A stretch of 64,000 bases of DNA. It comes from an uncultured Draconibacterium sp. Lineage in GTDB: Bacteria > Bacteroidota > Bacteroidia > Bacteroidales > Prolixibacteraceae. The translations under genes were made by a program, and so were the position numbers. Below are positions 24,859 to 34,586 of the stretch, piece after piece (position 1 is the first letter of the stretch; each line of letters opens with the position of its first letter). The DNA lies in NCBI RefSeq assembly GCF_913063105.1, contig NZ_CAJXYQ010000007.1, positions 62,001-126,000 on the forward strand, in the 5' to 3' direction. The notes below the pieces were generated by a model. The model did not search any database and was not told the origin of the DNA. It worked only from the letters and a program-made list of their open reading frames with translations.

Positions 24859-27800
24859 CTATACTTCTTTAGCCGGAACCTTCTTTCGCTCCATCCAATA
24901 ATAAGCTATAGGCAGTACCAAAAGGGTTAAAAATGTAGAGGTTACCAAACCGCCAATTACAACGGTTGCCAGCGGGCGTTGTACCTCGGAGCCAGGACCT
25001 GTATTAAAAGCCATTGGAATAAAACCCAAACTCGCTACCAGGGCCGTCATCAACACTGGGCGCAAACGATCTACCGAGCCTTCAATTACCAGTTTTCGCA
25101 GGTCGCCTTTTTTCTCTTTCCGCAGTATGTTTATATGATCGACCAGTACAATACCATTAAGCACCGCGACTCCGAACAGGGCTACAAATCCGATACTTGC
25201 GGTTACCGACAAATACATACCTCGTACCCACAACAAGAAAACACCTCCTGACAAGGCAAATGGTAAGTTCAGTAAGATCAGCAATGCGTATCGCATTTTT
25301 CCGAAGTTCAGGTACATTAAACCAATAATGATAAAAATGGAAAGCGGAACAACCAACAATAAATGCCGCATTGCCCGGCGCTGATTTTCAAAAGTACCGC
25401 CATAATCGATAAAGTAACCCGATGGAACGCTGGCACTTTTATCAATAGCTTCCTGTAATTGTGCCACGTAAGTTCCCAAATCAATATCCTTAATGTTTAT
25501 CCCAACAATTAATCGGCGCCAGCCGTTTTCGCGTTGTATTTCGCGGGGGCCTTCCTGCAGCTTGATGTTTGCCACACGTTTTAACGGAATGTAGCCACCA
25601 CCGGGCAAATGCACGGGTACTTCGGCAATCATAGGCAGTTCGTTTCTAATATTTTCGGGGTAGCGTACAACAATACCAAAATGGCGTTGCCCTTCGTAAA
25701 GTTGTCCGGCTTCCTGACCGCCAATTCCGGCTTCCACCACTTTTTGCACATCATCCACATTTAACCCGAACGATGCCACCGCTTCTCTGTCGATATTAAT
25801 AGTAAGGTAGGGTTGCCCCACCGATTGTTCCACATAAAAATTATCGGTTCCGGGAAGGCTACTCAGCAGGGCCGAAATATCAACTCCAATCTGATCGAGC
25901 ACTTCCAGGTCTTCGCCATAAATTTTAACGGCCAAATCAGATTTCACCCCACTTGTTAATTCATCAACACGCATGGCAATAGGCTGGGTAAAGTTGTAGG
26001 CCAGGCCGGGTTCGGTTAGCAGGTAGGGTTCAATACGGGTAATAATATCTTGCTTGGTAACCCCTTTGGGCCACTCTTCAATGGGTTTTAGCACCACCCA
26101 CACATCGGTTTGGTGCACACCCATCCAGTCGTTAGCCAAATCAGAGCGTCCGGTTTTGGGCACTACGGTTTCAATTTCAGGAATGTTTTCCATTAGTTTT
26201 CCGGCCAGCCAGTCGGCATTTTCCATCGATTCTTCCAACGTTACCGAGGGCATCCGTACCTGTTCAATCAGGATGGAGCCTTCATCAAGCTCGGGTAGGA
26301 ATTCGGTGCCGAGGCGGGTCATTAAAAAAATGGAAACCAAAAAGATAGCCAGTGCCGAAGAGCCCACAAACCACAGGCGGTTCATGTTCTTTTCCAGACC
26401 CTTTTGGTAGCGTGGCCGCATCCATTCAATCAGGTAATTTCGTCGAACTTTCACTTTTTTCCGAAAAACAATTGAAGCCATAGCCGGCACAAAAATTAAA
26501 GCCAGCAATAGCGAACCAAAAACGGCAGCTGCCACAGTTATTGCCATTGGCCGGAAAAGAATACCCTCCATTCCTTTAAAGGTCATTATAGGCACATAAA
26601 CCATCAGAATAATGAGTACCCCAAAAAAGATGGGCCGCACCACATGGTTGGCAGCTTTGCGTATTACCTCGTCCTTGTCTTCTTTTTTGTTTTTCTGCAG
26701 GTCGTGTACAATGTTTTCCACCATTACAACCGACCCGTCAACCACCATTCCAAAGTCGATGGCTCCCAGGCTCATCAGGTTAGCAGCCAGTCCGAATTCG
26801 CGCATACCAATAAATGCAAACAACATAGAAAACGGGATGACCATAGCCACAATGAGTGCACCTGAGATTTCGCCCAGTAATAATAAGAGCACTACAATTA
26901 CCAAAAAGCCCCCTTCCATTAAGTTGGTTGATATGGTTGAGGTGGTTCGTTTAATCAAATCTGATTGATCGTAAAACTTTTCAACGCTAACCCCTTCGGG
27001 CAGGCTTCTGTTTATTTCTTCTATTTTATCTTCAATTTCGGCAATTACTTCGCGTCCGTTTCCGCCCCGCAACATCATAACAATGCCGGTAATTACTTCA
27101 CCTTGTCCGTCTTTTGTTACACCTCCCTGTCTTATTTGCTTTCCTTCAACAACCGTTGCCAGGTCTTTTATAAAAATAGGTTTGTTATCAATATTTTTTA
27201 CAATAATATTTCGCACATCATCCATACTGCTAATCTGGCCTACCCCCCTGATAATATACTGCTCACCATTGTGTTGAATGAAATTTCCTCCTGACACACT
27301 GTTGTTTTGGGCAATAGCATCCATTACCTCGGAAATGCCAATATTGTAGGTACGCAACAACCCGGGTTGAATTATTACATTGTATTGTTTAACAAAGCCC
27401 CCGAACGAATTTATTTCGGTAACTCCTTTCACAATTTTTAGTTGAGGGGCGATTAGCCAATCCTGAATTTCGCGCAATTCGGATAAGGAGTAGCTGTCGC
27501 CTTTAACAACATACTGGTAAATTTCGCCAAGTGCTGTTGATATTGGCCCCAACGAAGGACTTGAAACTCCCGGAGGCAGTTCGTCGATTATTGATTGCAG
27601 GCGTTGACTAACGATCTGACGCGCAAAATAAATGTCAGTACCCTCCTCAAACTCAACGGTAACTGCCGATAGTCCGAATTGTGAAATAGAACGCACCTCT
27701 GCCACACTTGGCAGGCCGTTCATGGCCGTTTCAATGGGATAGCTCACCAGTTTTTCTACATCGAATGGCGAATAGCGACCGGCTTTGGTAATCACTAATA

Positions 27801-27942
27801 CCTGAACAGGCGTAACATCGGGCTGCGAGTTAATGGGCAGGTTTATTAGCGAGAAATAACCGCCAATGGCCATAAGTAAAACAAGAGCCAGGGCCACATA
27901 TTTTTGACGAACACTAAATGTGATAATATTTTGAAGCATCAC
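24859..27942 (-). CDS. CusA/CzcA-family heavy-metal RND efflux pump
   Basis: This is a 1027-residue inner-membrane proton-driven pump of the heavy-metal efflux (HME) RND type, with twelve expected membrane helices and two large periplasmic domains. Diagnostic features are the N-terminal FSVRQKYVALALVLLMAIGG helix, SYPIETAMNGLPSVAEVRS, and the HME-specific TM4 motif DFGMVVD (proton relay) in LGAIDFGMVVDGSVVMVENIV. Length and order fit CusA and CzcA. The metal (copper/silver or zinc/cobalt/cadmium) cannot be settled here, since the Met triad of CusA was not resolved by eye. It is the last gene of an outer-membrane factor, adaptor and pump operon. Confidence 0.93.
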   Translation of the reverse strand: MMLQNIITFSVRQKYVALALVLLMAIGGYFSLINLPINSQPDVTPVQVLVITKAGRYSPFDVEKLVSYPIETAMNGLPSVAEVRSISQFGLSAVTVEFEEGTDIYFARQIVSQRLQSIIDELPPGVSSPSLGPISTALGEIYQYVVKGDSYSLSELREIQDWLIAPQLKIVKGVTEINSFGGFVKQYNVIIQPGLLRTYNIGISEVMDAIAQNNSVSGGNFIQHNGEQYIIRGVGQISSMDDVRNIIVKNIDNKPIFIKDLATVVEGKQIRQGGVTKDGQGEVITGIVMMLRGGNGREVIAEIEDKIEEINRSLPEGVSVEKFYDQSDLIKRTTSTISTNLMEGGFLVIVVLLLLLGEISGALIVAMVIPFSMLFAFIGMREFGLAANLMSLGAIDFGMVVDGSVVMVENIVHDLQKNKKEDKDEVIRKAANHVVRPIFFGVLIILMVYVPIMTFKGMEGILFRPMAITVAAAVFGSLLLALIFVPAMASIVFRKKVKVRRNYLIEWMRPRYQKGLEKNMNRLWFVGSSALAIFLVSIFLMTRLGTEFLPELDEGSILIEQVRMPSVTLEESMENADWLAGKLMENIPEIETVVPKTGRSDLANDWMGVHQTDVWVVLKPIEEWPKGVTKQDIITRIEPYLLTEPGLAYNFTQPIAMRVDELTSGVKSDLAVKIYGEDLEVLDQIGVDISALLSSLPGTDNFYVEQSVGQPYLTINIDREAVASFGLNVDDVQKVVEAGIGGQEAGQLYEGQRHFGIVVRYPENIRNELPMIAEVPVHLPGGGYIPLKRVANIKLQEGPREIQRENGWRRLIVGINIKDIDLGTYVAQLQEAIDKSASVPSGYFIDYGGTFENQRRAMRHLLLVVPLSIFIIIGLMYLNFGKMRYALLILLNLPFALSGGVFLLWVRGMYLSVTASIGFVALFGVAVLNGIVLVDHINILRKEKKGDLRKLVIEGSVDRLRPVLMTALVASLGFIPMAFNTGPGSEVQRPLATVVIGGLVTSTFLTLLVLPIAYYWMERKKVPAKEV

Positions 27943-27959
27943 TTGACGGTTTTTAAGTT

Positions 27960-29156
27960 TTATTCTTCAGAAATTAGTTCGAAACGAGACAAAGCTTTTA
28001 AGCTGAAAACTTTTGTAACAGCCACTTCTTCGTCGGGCATTAGCCCCGAAGCCACATATACGTAATCATCTGCAATTTCTTCAATCTCGATGGGCCGACG
28101 CTCAAAAGTATTGGCATCCTTTTTTACAAAAACAACAGCCTGGTCGCCATCATAAGTAAGTGCCTGTAACTTTACGGCAATAATTTCTTTTTTCGATTCA
28201 GAGGTTATAGACAACCTCAGGTTTTCGCCCGGTTTTGGCCAGTGGTTGGTTGATGGCACAACAATGTTCACAACTACCGAACGGCTGTTTTCATCCAATC
28301 CCGGGTTAATGGATGTAATTGTTGCCTCGATAAGCATGTCTTCCTGTTCGCGTTTTGTTAGCACTACTTTATTGCCCGGCTCAACCAGTGTGGCATCGCC
28401 AGGCGAAAGGTAACCGCGCACCAGCACCTGCCTGGTATCGAGCACACGCGAAAGATTCTCAAGAGCATTTACCGATTGCCCCAGTTCAACAAAGTTTCTC
28501 TCGATAACACCATTTATGGGCGCTAAAATCTTTAAGGTGGGCTCCACATTACCCGAGCTAGAAAATTGCTCAATCTCGCTTGTTGATACCCCAATTGCTC
28601 GCAGCTTGGCATAGCTTGATTTGAATGCTGCCGAAATCCTTTGATATTCGGCGGTTGCTTGCTCCAACTCATTGGCCGAACTTATTTTTTCATCTACCAG
28701 TTGTTTTAAGCGAGCCAGGCGGCTTTTTTGATAGGCCTCCTGGGCAAAAGCCTGCAGGTATTCCGAAATCAGATTGCCATACTCAAGGCTCTGAATACGA
28801 AACAACTCCTGGCCTTTATTCACCCAATGGCCCTCGTAAACCTTTATAGCTGTAACCTGCCCGTTTATTGGCGTACTTATAATACTAGAATGACCCGGTG
28901 CCGGAAAAACAACTCCCGGTGCCACCAGCTGATGGTCGATATATTCACTTTGAATTCTTTCGGTTGTTACAGCCAGTTCCTCCCGTTCTTTGTCAGAAAG
29001 CTTAACCAACATAACTTTTCCGGTGTTTTCTTTTAACGATGGAGGAATTTCCGCCGGGGCTTCAGCCTGCGTTTGTTCTTCTTTTGGGTTTGAACTACAC
29101 CCCCAAAAAGAAAGGGCCAGTACGATGGCAATAATTTGTACAAAATAAGTTTTCAT
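27960..29156 (-). CDS. CusB/CzcB-type periplasmic adaptor lipoprotein
   Basis: This is a 398-residue membrane-fusion protein that would connect the RND pump to the outer-membrane factor. It has a lipobox (SFWGCSSN, Cys20) and an acidic linker. Next come a barrel-sandwich (lipoyl-like) half, INGQVTAIKVYEGHWVNKGQELFRI, a coiled-coil hairpin (about 140-190, YQKSRLARLKQLVDEKISS) and the second lipoyl half APINGVIERNFVELGQSV. Beta-barrel and membrane-proximal regions follow. It lies 17 bp upstream of the pump gene and 83 bp downstream of the outer-membrane factor gene. No His-rich metal-binding N-terminus of the CzcB kind is seen. Confidence 0.92.
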   Translation of the reverse strand: MKTYFVQIIAIVLALSFWGCSSNPKEEQTQAEAPAEIPPSLKENTGKVMLVKLSDKEREELAVTTERIQSEYIDHQLVAPGVVFPAPGHSSIISTPINGQVTAIKVYEGHWVNKGQELFRIQSLEYGNLISEYLQAFAQEAYQKSRLARLKQLVDEKISSANELEQATAEYQRISAAFKSSYAKLRAIGVSTSEIEQFSSSGNVEPTLKILAPINGVIERNFVELGQSVNALENLSRVLDTRQVLVRGYLSPGDATLVEPGNKVVLTKREQEDMLIEATITSINPGLDENSRSVVVNIVVPSTNHWPKPGENLRLSITSESKKEIIAVKLQALTYDGDQAVVFVKKDANTFERRPIEIEEIADDYVYVASGLMPDEEVAVTKVFSLKALSRFELISEE

Positions 29157-29239
29157 TTATACCTAGTATTTTGTGTAAAAAAGATTTCCTGCTGAGCTGA
29201 TGTAAAACCAACATTCACCGGGCACTCCTTTTCAATAGT

Positions 29240-30520
29240 TTAATAAATTAACTCCTGGTTTATAAATTGTTCCAGGGCAACCAACTGCAGATAATAATCG
29301 CGTAATGCGGTTAAGTAACGCTGCTCGCTTTTTAAAAATATTTGTTGTGCATTTAACAGCTCCAGTAAATCTATTTCGCCCAGCTGATAGGCTTTTAACG
29401 ACATGCTTTGCAGGCTCGAGGCCCGCTCTTTCATTGACGAATGATAACGGGTTACAATAGAACGGCTTACCGAATAATTGTGCCAGGCATATTCAATTTC
29501 CTTTTTCATATTCAGCTGAATTTCCTTCTGGCTCCACAGCAACTCATCCTTTTTGGCATGTGCCATTTGTATTTTCCCTTTCTGCTCAAAAGGAAACCAG
29601 ATGGGAATGCTAAGGCCCAGTTCAAATCCATTAAAATCATATCCCGTTCCGTAGTCTTGTTTATACAGGCAAAACCTAACATCGGGCAGAATGTTGCTTT
29701 TTGCTTCTTTCAAATAAAAATCAGAAGCATTTAGCAGGTTTACCGATGCCTGGTAAGCGGGTTGCTCTTCCTGAACCGCCAGTGCCTGAATTTGTGAAAT
29801 ATCAATGTCCGTTGCATAAAGTGTATCAGCAAAACTGATACTGTATTTCTGCTCTTCAATCGCCAGGCCAATCAAATTAAACAATCCATAACGAGCCTGG
29901 TGCAAAATCCACTCCGATTGATCCAGGTCATTTCGGGCTTCATCGAGTTGTATCTCGGCATTGGCCAGGTCGATACCATTGCCCATACCGGTTTCAAACT
30001 TGGTATAAACAGCATTGTATAAGTTTTGTGCCAGGTTTAACTGGTTTTGCCTCGACCGCTGTAAATACAGGGCATAAATTACTTCAATGTATTTGCCCTT
30101 TACCCGGGCACTCACTTCTTTCTCTTTTGCCCGAATTACATTTTCCTGGGCCTGCACCTCTTGTTTTAGCGCTTTTACGCGGTACACTGCCGTTAACGGA
30201 AAATCTATTTCCTGTGTTATCGCCACCCGTTTTTCTGCAAACGGAGCAGTAGGGTCATCACTAATCCCCTCTTTAAAGTAGCTAATTTCGGGAGCTGCAA
30301 TTCCGGTATTGATGCGCCATTCATTTTCTTTTTGCAACAATCTTGCCCGCAGCTGATTCAATTCGGCATTATGCTCAACTGCCTTGCTTACGGCTTGCTC
30401 AATAGTTAACAATTCGTTTTGCCCATAGGCATCAGCAATAAGAAAGAAAAAGAAAAGCAAACATGTTGCGCTTAGTTTAACCATGGTTTTTATGAATTTA
30501 ACAATCAAATTATTATGCAT
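29240..30520 (-). CDS. CusC/CzcC-type outer-membrane efflux factor (TolC family)
   Basis: This 426-residue TolC-family protein would form the outer-membrane exit duct of the tripartite pump. It has a signal peptide ending near DAYGQ (residue 34), then two repeats of long helical hairpins (LLTIEQAVSKAVEHNAELNQL and VEIQLDEARNDLDQSEW-like stretches) and the SLKAYQLGEIDLLELLNAQQ segment typical of the second repeat. The start at 30520 is kept, though a Met at 30484 would give a shorter signal peptide. It is the first gene of the efflux operon; an inverted repeat about 27 bp upstream may be its operator. Confidence 0.9.
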   Translation of the reverse strand: MHNNLIVKFIKTMVKLSATCLLFFFFLIADAYGQNELLTIEQAVSKAVEHNAELNQLRARLLQKENEWRINTGIAAPEISYFKEGISDDPTAPFAEKRVAITQEIDFPLTAVYRVKALKQEVQAQENVIRAKEKEVSARVKGKYIEVIYALYLQRSRQNQLNLAQNLYNAVYTKFETGMGNGIDLANAEIQLDEARNDLDQSEWILHQARYGLFNLIGLAIEEQKYSISFADTLYATDIDISQIQALAVQEEQPAYQASVNLLNASDFYLKEAKSNILPDVRFCLYKQDYGTGYDFNGFELGLSIPIWFPFEQKGKIQMAHAKKDELLWSQKEIQLNMKKEIEYAWHNYSVSRSIVTRYHSSMKERASSLQSMSLKAYQLGEIDLLELLNAQQIFLKSEQRYLTALRDYYLQLVALEQFINQELIY

Positions 30521-30546
30521 GAAGTTACAAAGTATACGGCAATTTG

Positions 30547-30566
30547 TTTATACGATATTGTATAAA
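30547..30566 (-). promoter_or_regulatory. Inverted repeat upstream of the metal-efflux operon, candidate operator
   Basis: TTTATAC (30547-30553) and its complement GTATAAA (30560-30566) flank a 6-bp centre, forming a 20-bp near-symmetric site 27-46 bp upstream of the first gene of the efflux operon. This is a plausible place for a repressor or MerR-like regulator, but no regulator gene lies next to it. Assignment is by position and symmetry only. Confidence 0.35.
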
Positions 30567-30654
30567 TATTCTATTTGCCTGAACACAATCGTCTGCTCAT
30601 ACTTGTGAGCTTACGTTTATAATTTGACACGAGAAGAATAAAAAACCTGCGTTT

Positions 30655-31527
30655 TTATTCCGATAGTTTATCCTGGGCGTTGTAGGGCGATTTTAATTTA
30701 CGTCCACGGTAGGCAAAGCGTTTCGACATGTATGCTAAAATTTCATTCGCGGTGCTTTCAATAGGTTTATTAGAAACATTAACTACGGTAAACCCTCCAC
30801 GGTCGAATATAAACATGGCTTTTCGTATTTCTTCACGCACAGCCCTTTGGTCGATGTACGACTCCAGGTGATGATTATTCCAGCCTGAGATTCGTTTTTG
30901 GCGATGTGCAATGAGCTGACTTGCACCAATATGTAATCCGAATACACGTTTAGGATCTACCTGAAACAATTCATCGGGGGGATTAACACCGGGCACCAAA
31001 GGTACGTTGGCTACCTTCCAACCGTACATAGCCAGATAAACGCTAAGTGGTGTTTTCCCTGCCCGCGACACGCCGGTTAATACAATTTCCGCATTTCGCA
31101 ATCGCTGAGGGCTCATACCGTCGTCCTGAGATAAGGTAAACTCAATGGAATCAATACGATCAAAATACTGGTAGTTAATCTCGCGGTACAAACCCGGATG
31201 TACCAATGGTTCAACATCCAACTGCTCATCCAGGTACTCGGCCAGTTCACCCATAAGATCGATTACCCGCACCTTAAACTCTTTACACAGCTCGTTTATT
31301 TTGTTGCGCAAATCAGCATTCACCATGGTATGCGCAATCAAACCATTATCGGCTTTGGCCCTCATAATAATATCAAAAACCTCATCTTCGGTGCTCACCT
31401 GCCCGATAATTTCAACAGGTACTTTATTTTCAGGGTACTGAATTAATAGTGATTGAACCAGGTTATTTCCGGCGATTCCTCTCCCTCCGGAAACGACATA
31501 AATAGGTGCAGGCGTTTTTTTGCTCAT
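30655..31527 (-). CDS. PpsR-type pyruvate,phosphate dikinase/PEP synthase regulatory kinase-phosphorylase
   Basis: This 290-residue cytosolic protein belongs to the DUF299 family of bifunctional kinases/pyrophosphorylases. They switch off PEP synthase or pyruvate phosphate dikinase by phosphorylating an active-site Thr, and switch it back on by phosphorolysis. The nucleotide loop TGVSRAGKTP lies at residues 151-160, followed by SVYLAMYGWKVANVPLVPGV and a C-terminal CIR-type region (YIDQRAVREEI, FDRGGFTVVNVSNKPIESTA). Length is typical. Its target enzyme is not encoded in the window. The gene stands alone between the penicillin-acylase-like gene and the efflux operon. Confidence 0.92.
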   Translation of the reverse strand: MSKKTPAPIYVVSGGRGIAGNNLVQSLLIQYPENKVPVEIIGQVSTEDEVFDIIMRAKADNGLIAHTMVNADLRNKINELCKEFKVRVIDLMGELAEYLDEQLDVEPLVHPGLYREINYQYFDRIDSIEFTLSQDDGMSPQRLRNAEIVLTGVSRAGKTPLSVYLAMYGWKVANVPLVPGVNPPDELFQVDPKRVFGLHIGASQLIAHRQKRISGWNNHHLESYIDQRAVREEIRKAMFIFDRGGFTVVNVSNKPIESTANEILAYMSKRFAYRGRKLKSPYNAQDKLSE

Positions 31528-31618
31528 AACTTGAAGTTTGTAATATCAAGAACAGCACGACCCGCGATTAAGTTTAGCCCCCGATGAGAAATATCTCCCG
31601 TATCACTACCACTAATTT

Positions 31619-34003
31619 TTAAGGCACAAACTGCATCTTAAAAAGGGCATGGCTTTGCACCGCCTCTTTTTCAAACCAATCAGGATGATACTTATTATTG
31701 ATATACATTTCGGTTTGATCAAGGTAGAACTCGCTGGCAGGAATTCCACTGGTGCCTGTTGGAATAATCGTTTCCGATTGATTCCAGTTTGCTGTATTGT
31801 AAATGTGCCTGTGCGAAGCACCATGAAAAGTTTCGTAAAGCCGGGTAAATGAATAAGAATAAGGGCAAACCGTATGATAACTGCCGGGCATTTCAAAAGG
31901 CCCCCGGTTAAGGTTAAATGCCTTGTTTAAAATCGGTACAACTCCCAGCGGATGCTTAATGGTAAAGGTATGCATACGGCCCCACTGCCACTGCTCAACA
32001 TCCGTTCCGAATTTCTGAATTAATTCTGAAACAGCTTCCTGAAAGGCCAACTGAATGATATCGTCGAAAGTCTCTTCAGCATCGGTCATTACATCATCTA
32101 CCCAGACCGAATGCCCCCTGGCAAGCAGATTTATCATTAAATTTTCGAGTAACATTTTTTGTCCGCGAATGCCTTTAAACAATTCGGGCGACAATTCATC
32201 TTTTACCAGGTTTTCCATTGTTTTCCGATACAGTACTTCAAAAATGGCTGCCGACACGCTGTTTCGCGTGAGCTCATAATCCCAGGCTTGCAAGTGGCTG
32301 AGTGCCTCTTTTTCAGTTTCGTTTAAATCAGCTGATTTTTGCATAGCTTCTAAAAATACAGGGCTCAGTTGTTCGGCTGTTTTCGATTTCCAATCGGCAT
32401 GCATAGCTTTAAAATCATCGGTATCCAATTGATCTTTGGCCTCCATCATTTCTCGAATCCGGTTAATACGGCTTGGTGTGGCAAACCAATGAGAAATATA
32501 GTGCGGATAATCATTAGGCACGGTTTTGTTATTGGCCGAGGAAACATAACCCCGCTCAGGATTAAATTCAAAAGGCAGCTCTTCAAAGGGAACAAGGCCC
32601 TGCCAATCGTACTTGCTGCTGTCGCCGGGGTAAATCTGTATGCCCGACCCCAAACGAATGGGTAGTCCGGCACTGCATTGTAAACCAATATTTCCGTTTA
32701 CATCGGCATAAACAATATTTTGGCTTACCGATTTAAAGGTGCTTACCGCACTTCTGAACTCGCTCCAGTTATTGGCGCGGTTTAACAAAAAAACGGTGCG
32801 AATTTCGTTGCTCATTTCGTTGCCCAGCCATCGTATTGAAAGCGGCGTTTCCTTCTCCTCCTTAAAGCGATTAACCAAAGGTCCGCGGTGGGTAAACTTA
32901 AGCTCTTCAACAAACGCTTCAGCGTCCTTGGTGCGAATTATTTCCTGTTGGATTAACAGATCGTGCCAGGCACCATCAAACCAATATTTGGTAGAGTCTT
33001 TGTTCAATTTTTCAGCATAAAAATCAAGGTCGTCAACCATTACATTTGTCATTCCCCAGGCAATGCTGTCGTTGTGTCCGCAAATAACAAAGGGTTGTCC
33101 GGGAACCACCACTCCGGTAACATTCAATTTACCTTCAACAACCTGGTGCATCTGGTACCAAATTCCGGGCGAGAATAACCCCAAATGCATATCATTTGCC
33201 AGCAAAGGTTTACCGCTTTTACTTTTTTTACCGGCAACGGCCCAGTTGTTGCTCCCGTTAAAAATTTCGGCACCCAGTTCTTTCAGGTTTTTGGTAGCCG
33301 CCAGCAATGTTGCCGATGCTTCAACTTTAATCGTTCCAAACTCAGGGTAAATGGTTGTTTTATGATGCTCCAAATCAGGAATAAGTTCAGCAATTTTCTC
33401 GTCGGAGACTTCGGTGCGCAACTGATGCAAAAAATACTCGGTTCCCCATCCCATCGATAGGTCCCACGACATGTAACCAATAAGATTAATGGAATGTACG
33501 GGTTCCCAGGGTTCGGGCTGGTAACGCAGCACTTTAAATTCAGGAGGTAGCGGATTTTGGGAAATGTATTGATTTACACCATCAGCATAGGCCTGTAGAG
33601 CCTCAACAATTGCCGGATCTGATTGCGCCAGAATCTGCTCTGATTTCTCCTGAATACGCAAAGCCCGCATCAGCAGGTCGGTTTCCAACTGGTCTTTCCC
33701 AAGTATTTCAGACAAACGCCCTTGTGTAACCCGGCGCAATAAATCCATTTGCCACAGGCGATCCTGGGCCATGGTAAAACCTATTGCCCGATACAAATCG
33801 GCTTCGGTTTTTGCATAAATATGTGGTATGGCTTGCCCATCGCGAAACACCGAAACCCCTTGAGAAAGCCCGCTTAGCTTTACATCCTGGTTATAATCGG
33901 GCAGCGCCGATGTTTTTATATTTTGCAAAATAATAAAACCAACAATAATAACCAGTGCAAAGAAGCCAAGTACCCCAAGCAGAATGCGTTTTACGGTTTT
34001 CAT
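31619..34003 (-). CDS. Penicillin acylase family N-terminal-nucleophile hydrolase
   Basis: This is a 794-residue amidohydrolase of the penicillin/acyl-homoserine-lactone acylase family. It should mature by self-cleavage before the catalytic Ser in FNGSNNWAVAGKKS, which becomes the N-terminal nucleophile of the beta chain. The sequence starts with one membrane anchor (VKRILLGVLGFFALVIIVGF), so it faces the periplasm. The A-chain has TMAQDRLWQMDLLRRVTQGRLSE, and HGASHRHIYNTANWNQS lies near the C-terminus. The start at 34003 (MKTVKRI) is chosen because the anchor follows directly. An upstream in-frame start at 34111 would overlap the divergent DUF2147 gene. Substrate is unknown. Confidence 0.88.
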   Translation of the reverse strand: MKTVKRILLGVLGFFALVIIVGFIILQNIKTSALPDYNQDVKLSGLSQGVSVFRDGQAIPHIYAKTEADLYRAIGFTMAQDRLWQMDLLRRVTQGRLSEILGKDQLETDLLMRALRIQEKSEQILAQSDPAIVEALQAYADGVNQYISQNPLPPEFKVLRYQPEPWEPVHSINLIGYMSWDLSMGWGTEYFLHQLRTEVSDEKIAELIPDLEHHKTTIYPEFGTIKVEASATLLAATKNLKELGAEIFNGSNNWAVAGKKSKSGKPLLANDMHLGLFSPGIWYQMHQVVEGKLNVTGVVVPGQPFVICGHNDSIAWGMTNVMVDDLDFYAEKLNKDSTKYWFDGAWHDLLIQQEIIRTKDAEAFVEELKFTHRGPLVNRFKEEKETPLSIRWLGNEMSNEIRTVFLLNRANNWSEFRSAVSTFKSVSQNIVYADVNGNIGLQCSAGLPIRLGSGIQIYPGDSSKYDWQGLVPFEELPFEFNPERGYVSSANNKTVPNDYPHYISHWFATPSRINRIREMMEAKDQLDTDDFKAMHADWKSKTAEQLSPVFLEAMQKSADLNETEKEALSHLQAWDYELTRNSVSAAIFEVLYRKTMENLVKDELSPELFKGIRGQKMLLENLMINLLARGHSVWVDDVMTDAEETFDDIIQLAFQEAVSELIQKFGTDVEQWQWGRMHTFTIKHPLGVVPILNKAFNLNRGPFEMPGSYHTVCPYSYSFTRLYETFHGASHRHIYNTANWNQSETIIPTGTSGIPASEFYLDQTEMYINNKYHPDWFEKEAVQSHALFKMQFVP

Positions 34004-34076
34004 GTGTATAAAATAAATGATTAACTCGATGAATTTTCTATATTTATTCCATAAAATTAATTCAAAATCAGACATT

Positions 34077-34520
34077 ATGAAGAAGTTACTAATTCTTTTT
34101 TTCCTTGGCATTTATGCTTTGGCGAGTGTAGCACAAGAAGCCGATAAGATTGTAGGCATTTGGTGGAACGATGAAAAAACAACCAAAATTGAGGTGGAAA
34201 AACAAGATGGCAAATACATTGGTACTATTGTTTATATGATTCCGGAAAAGTACGAAAACGGAGCGCCACCAAAGGATGATGAAAACCCTGATCCGGCTTT
34301 GCGCGACCGCTCGGTGGTGGGCATTCAAATTCTGAAGAACTTTGAATACGATGCCAAAAAGAAGGAATGGAAAAACGGAACCATTTACGACCCAAAATCG
34401 GGGAAAACCTACGATTGCTACAGCTGGATGGAAAGCAACGATGTGCTTAAACTTAAAGGTTTTGTTGCCGGAATTCGAATGTTGGGAAGAAGTTCTGAAT
34501 GGTATCGTACTTCTTTGTAA
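34077..34520 (+). CDS. DUF2147 exported protein
   Basis: This 147-residue exported protein has a signal peptide cleaved near ASVAQ. The DUF2147 domain follows: ADKIVGIWWNDEKTTKIEVEK, KYIGTIVYM, and a C-terminal SGKTYDCYSWMESNDVLKLKGF then GIRMLGRSSEWYR. The fold is expected to be a small lipocalin-like beta structure. Reaction and ligand are unknown. The start at 34077 (MKKLLIL) begins the signal peptide. It is divergent from the acylase gene and convergent with the radical SAM gene. Confidence 0.85.
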   Translation: MKKLLILFFLGIYALASVAQEADKIVGIWWNDEKTTKIEVEKQDGKYIGTIVYMIPEKYENGAPPKDDENPDPALRDRSVVGIQILKNFEYDAKKKEWKNGTIYDPKSGKTYDCYSWMESNDVLKLKGFVAGIRMLGRSSEWYRTSL

Positions 34521-34534
34521 GAAATGATAAGGAT

Positions 34535-34574
34535 TTAAGGTTCAGCAATATATCTCAAAATTGCTGAACCTTAA
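34535..34574. terminator. Bidirectional terminator between DUF2147 and radical SAM genes
   Basis: A 15-bp stem (TTAAGGTTCAGCAAT at 34535-34549, complement at 34560-34574) with a 10-nt loop lies between the convergent stop codons at 34520 and 34587. Neither side has a long T-tract, but the perfect stem and position fit a shared terminator. Confidence 0.65.
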
Positions 34575-34586
34575 AGCTTTCAGCTT

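Noticed and set aside
34004..34111. Longer N-terminus for the penicillin-acylase-like protein
   Set aside because: It would put about 36 unlikely residues before the membrane anchor and overlap the divergent DUF2147 gene; the ATG at 34003 directly precedes the anchor.
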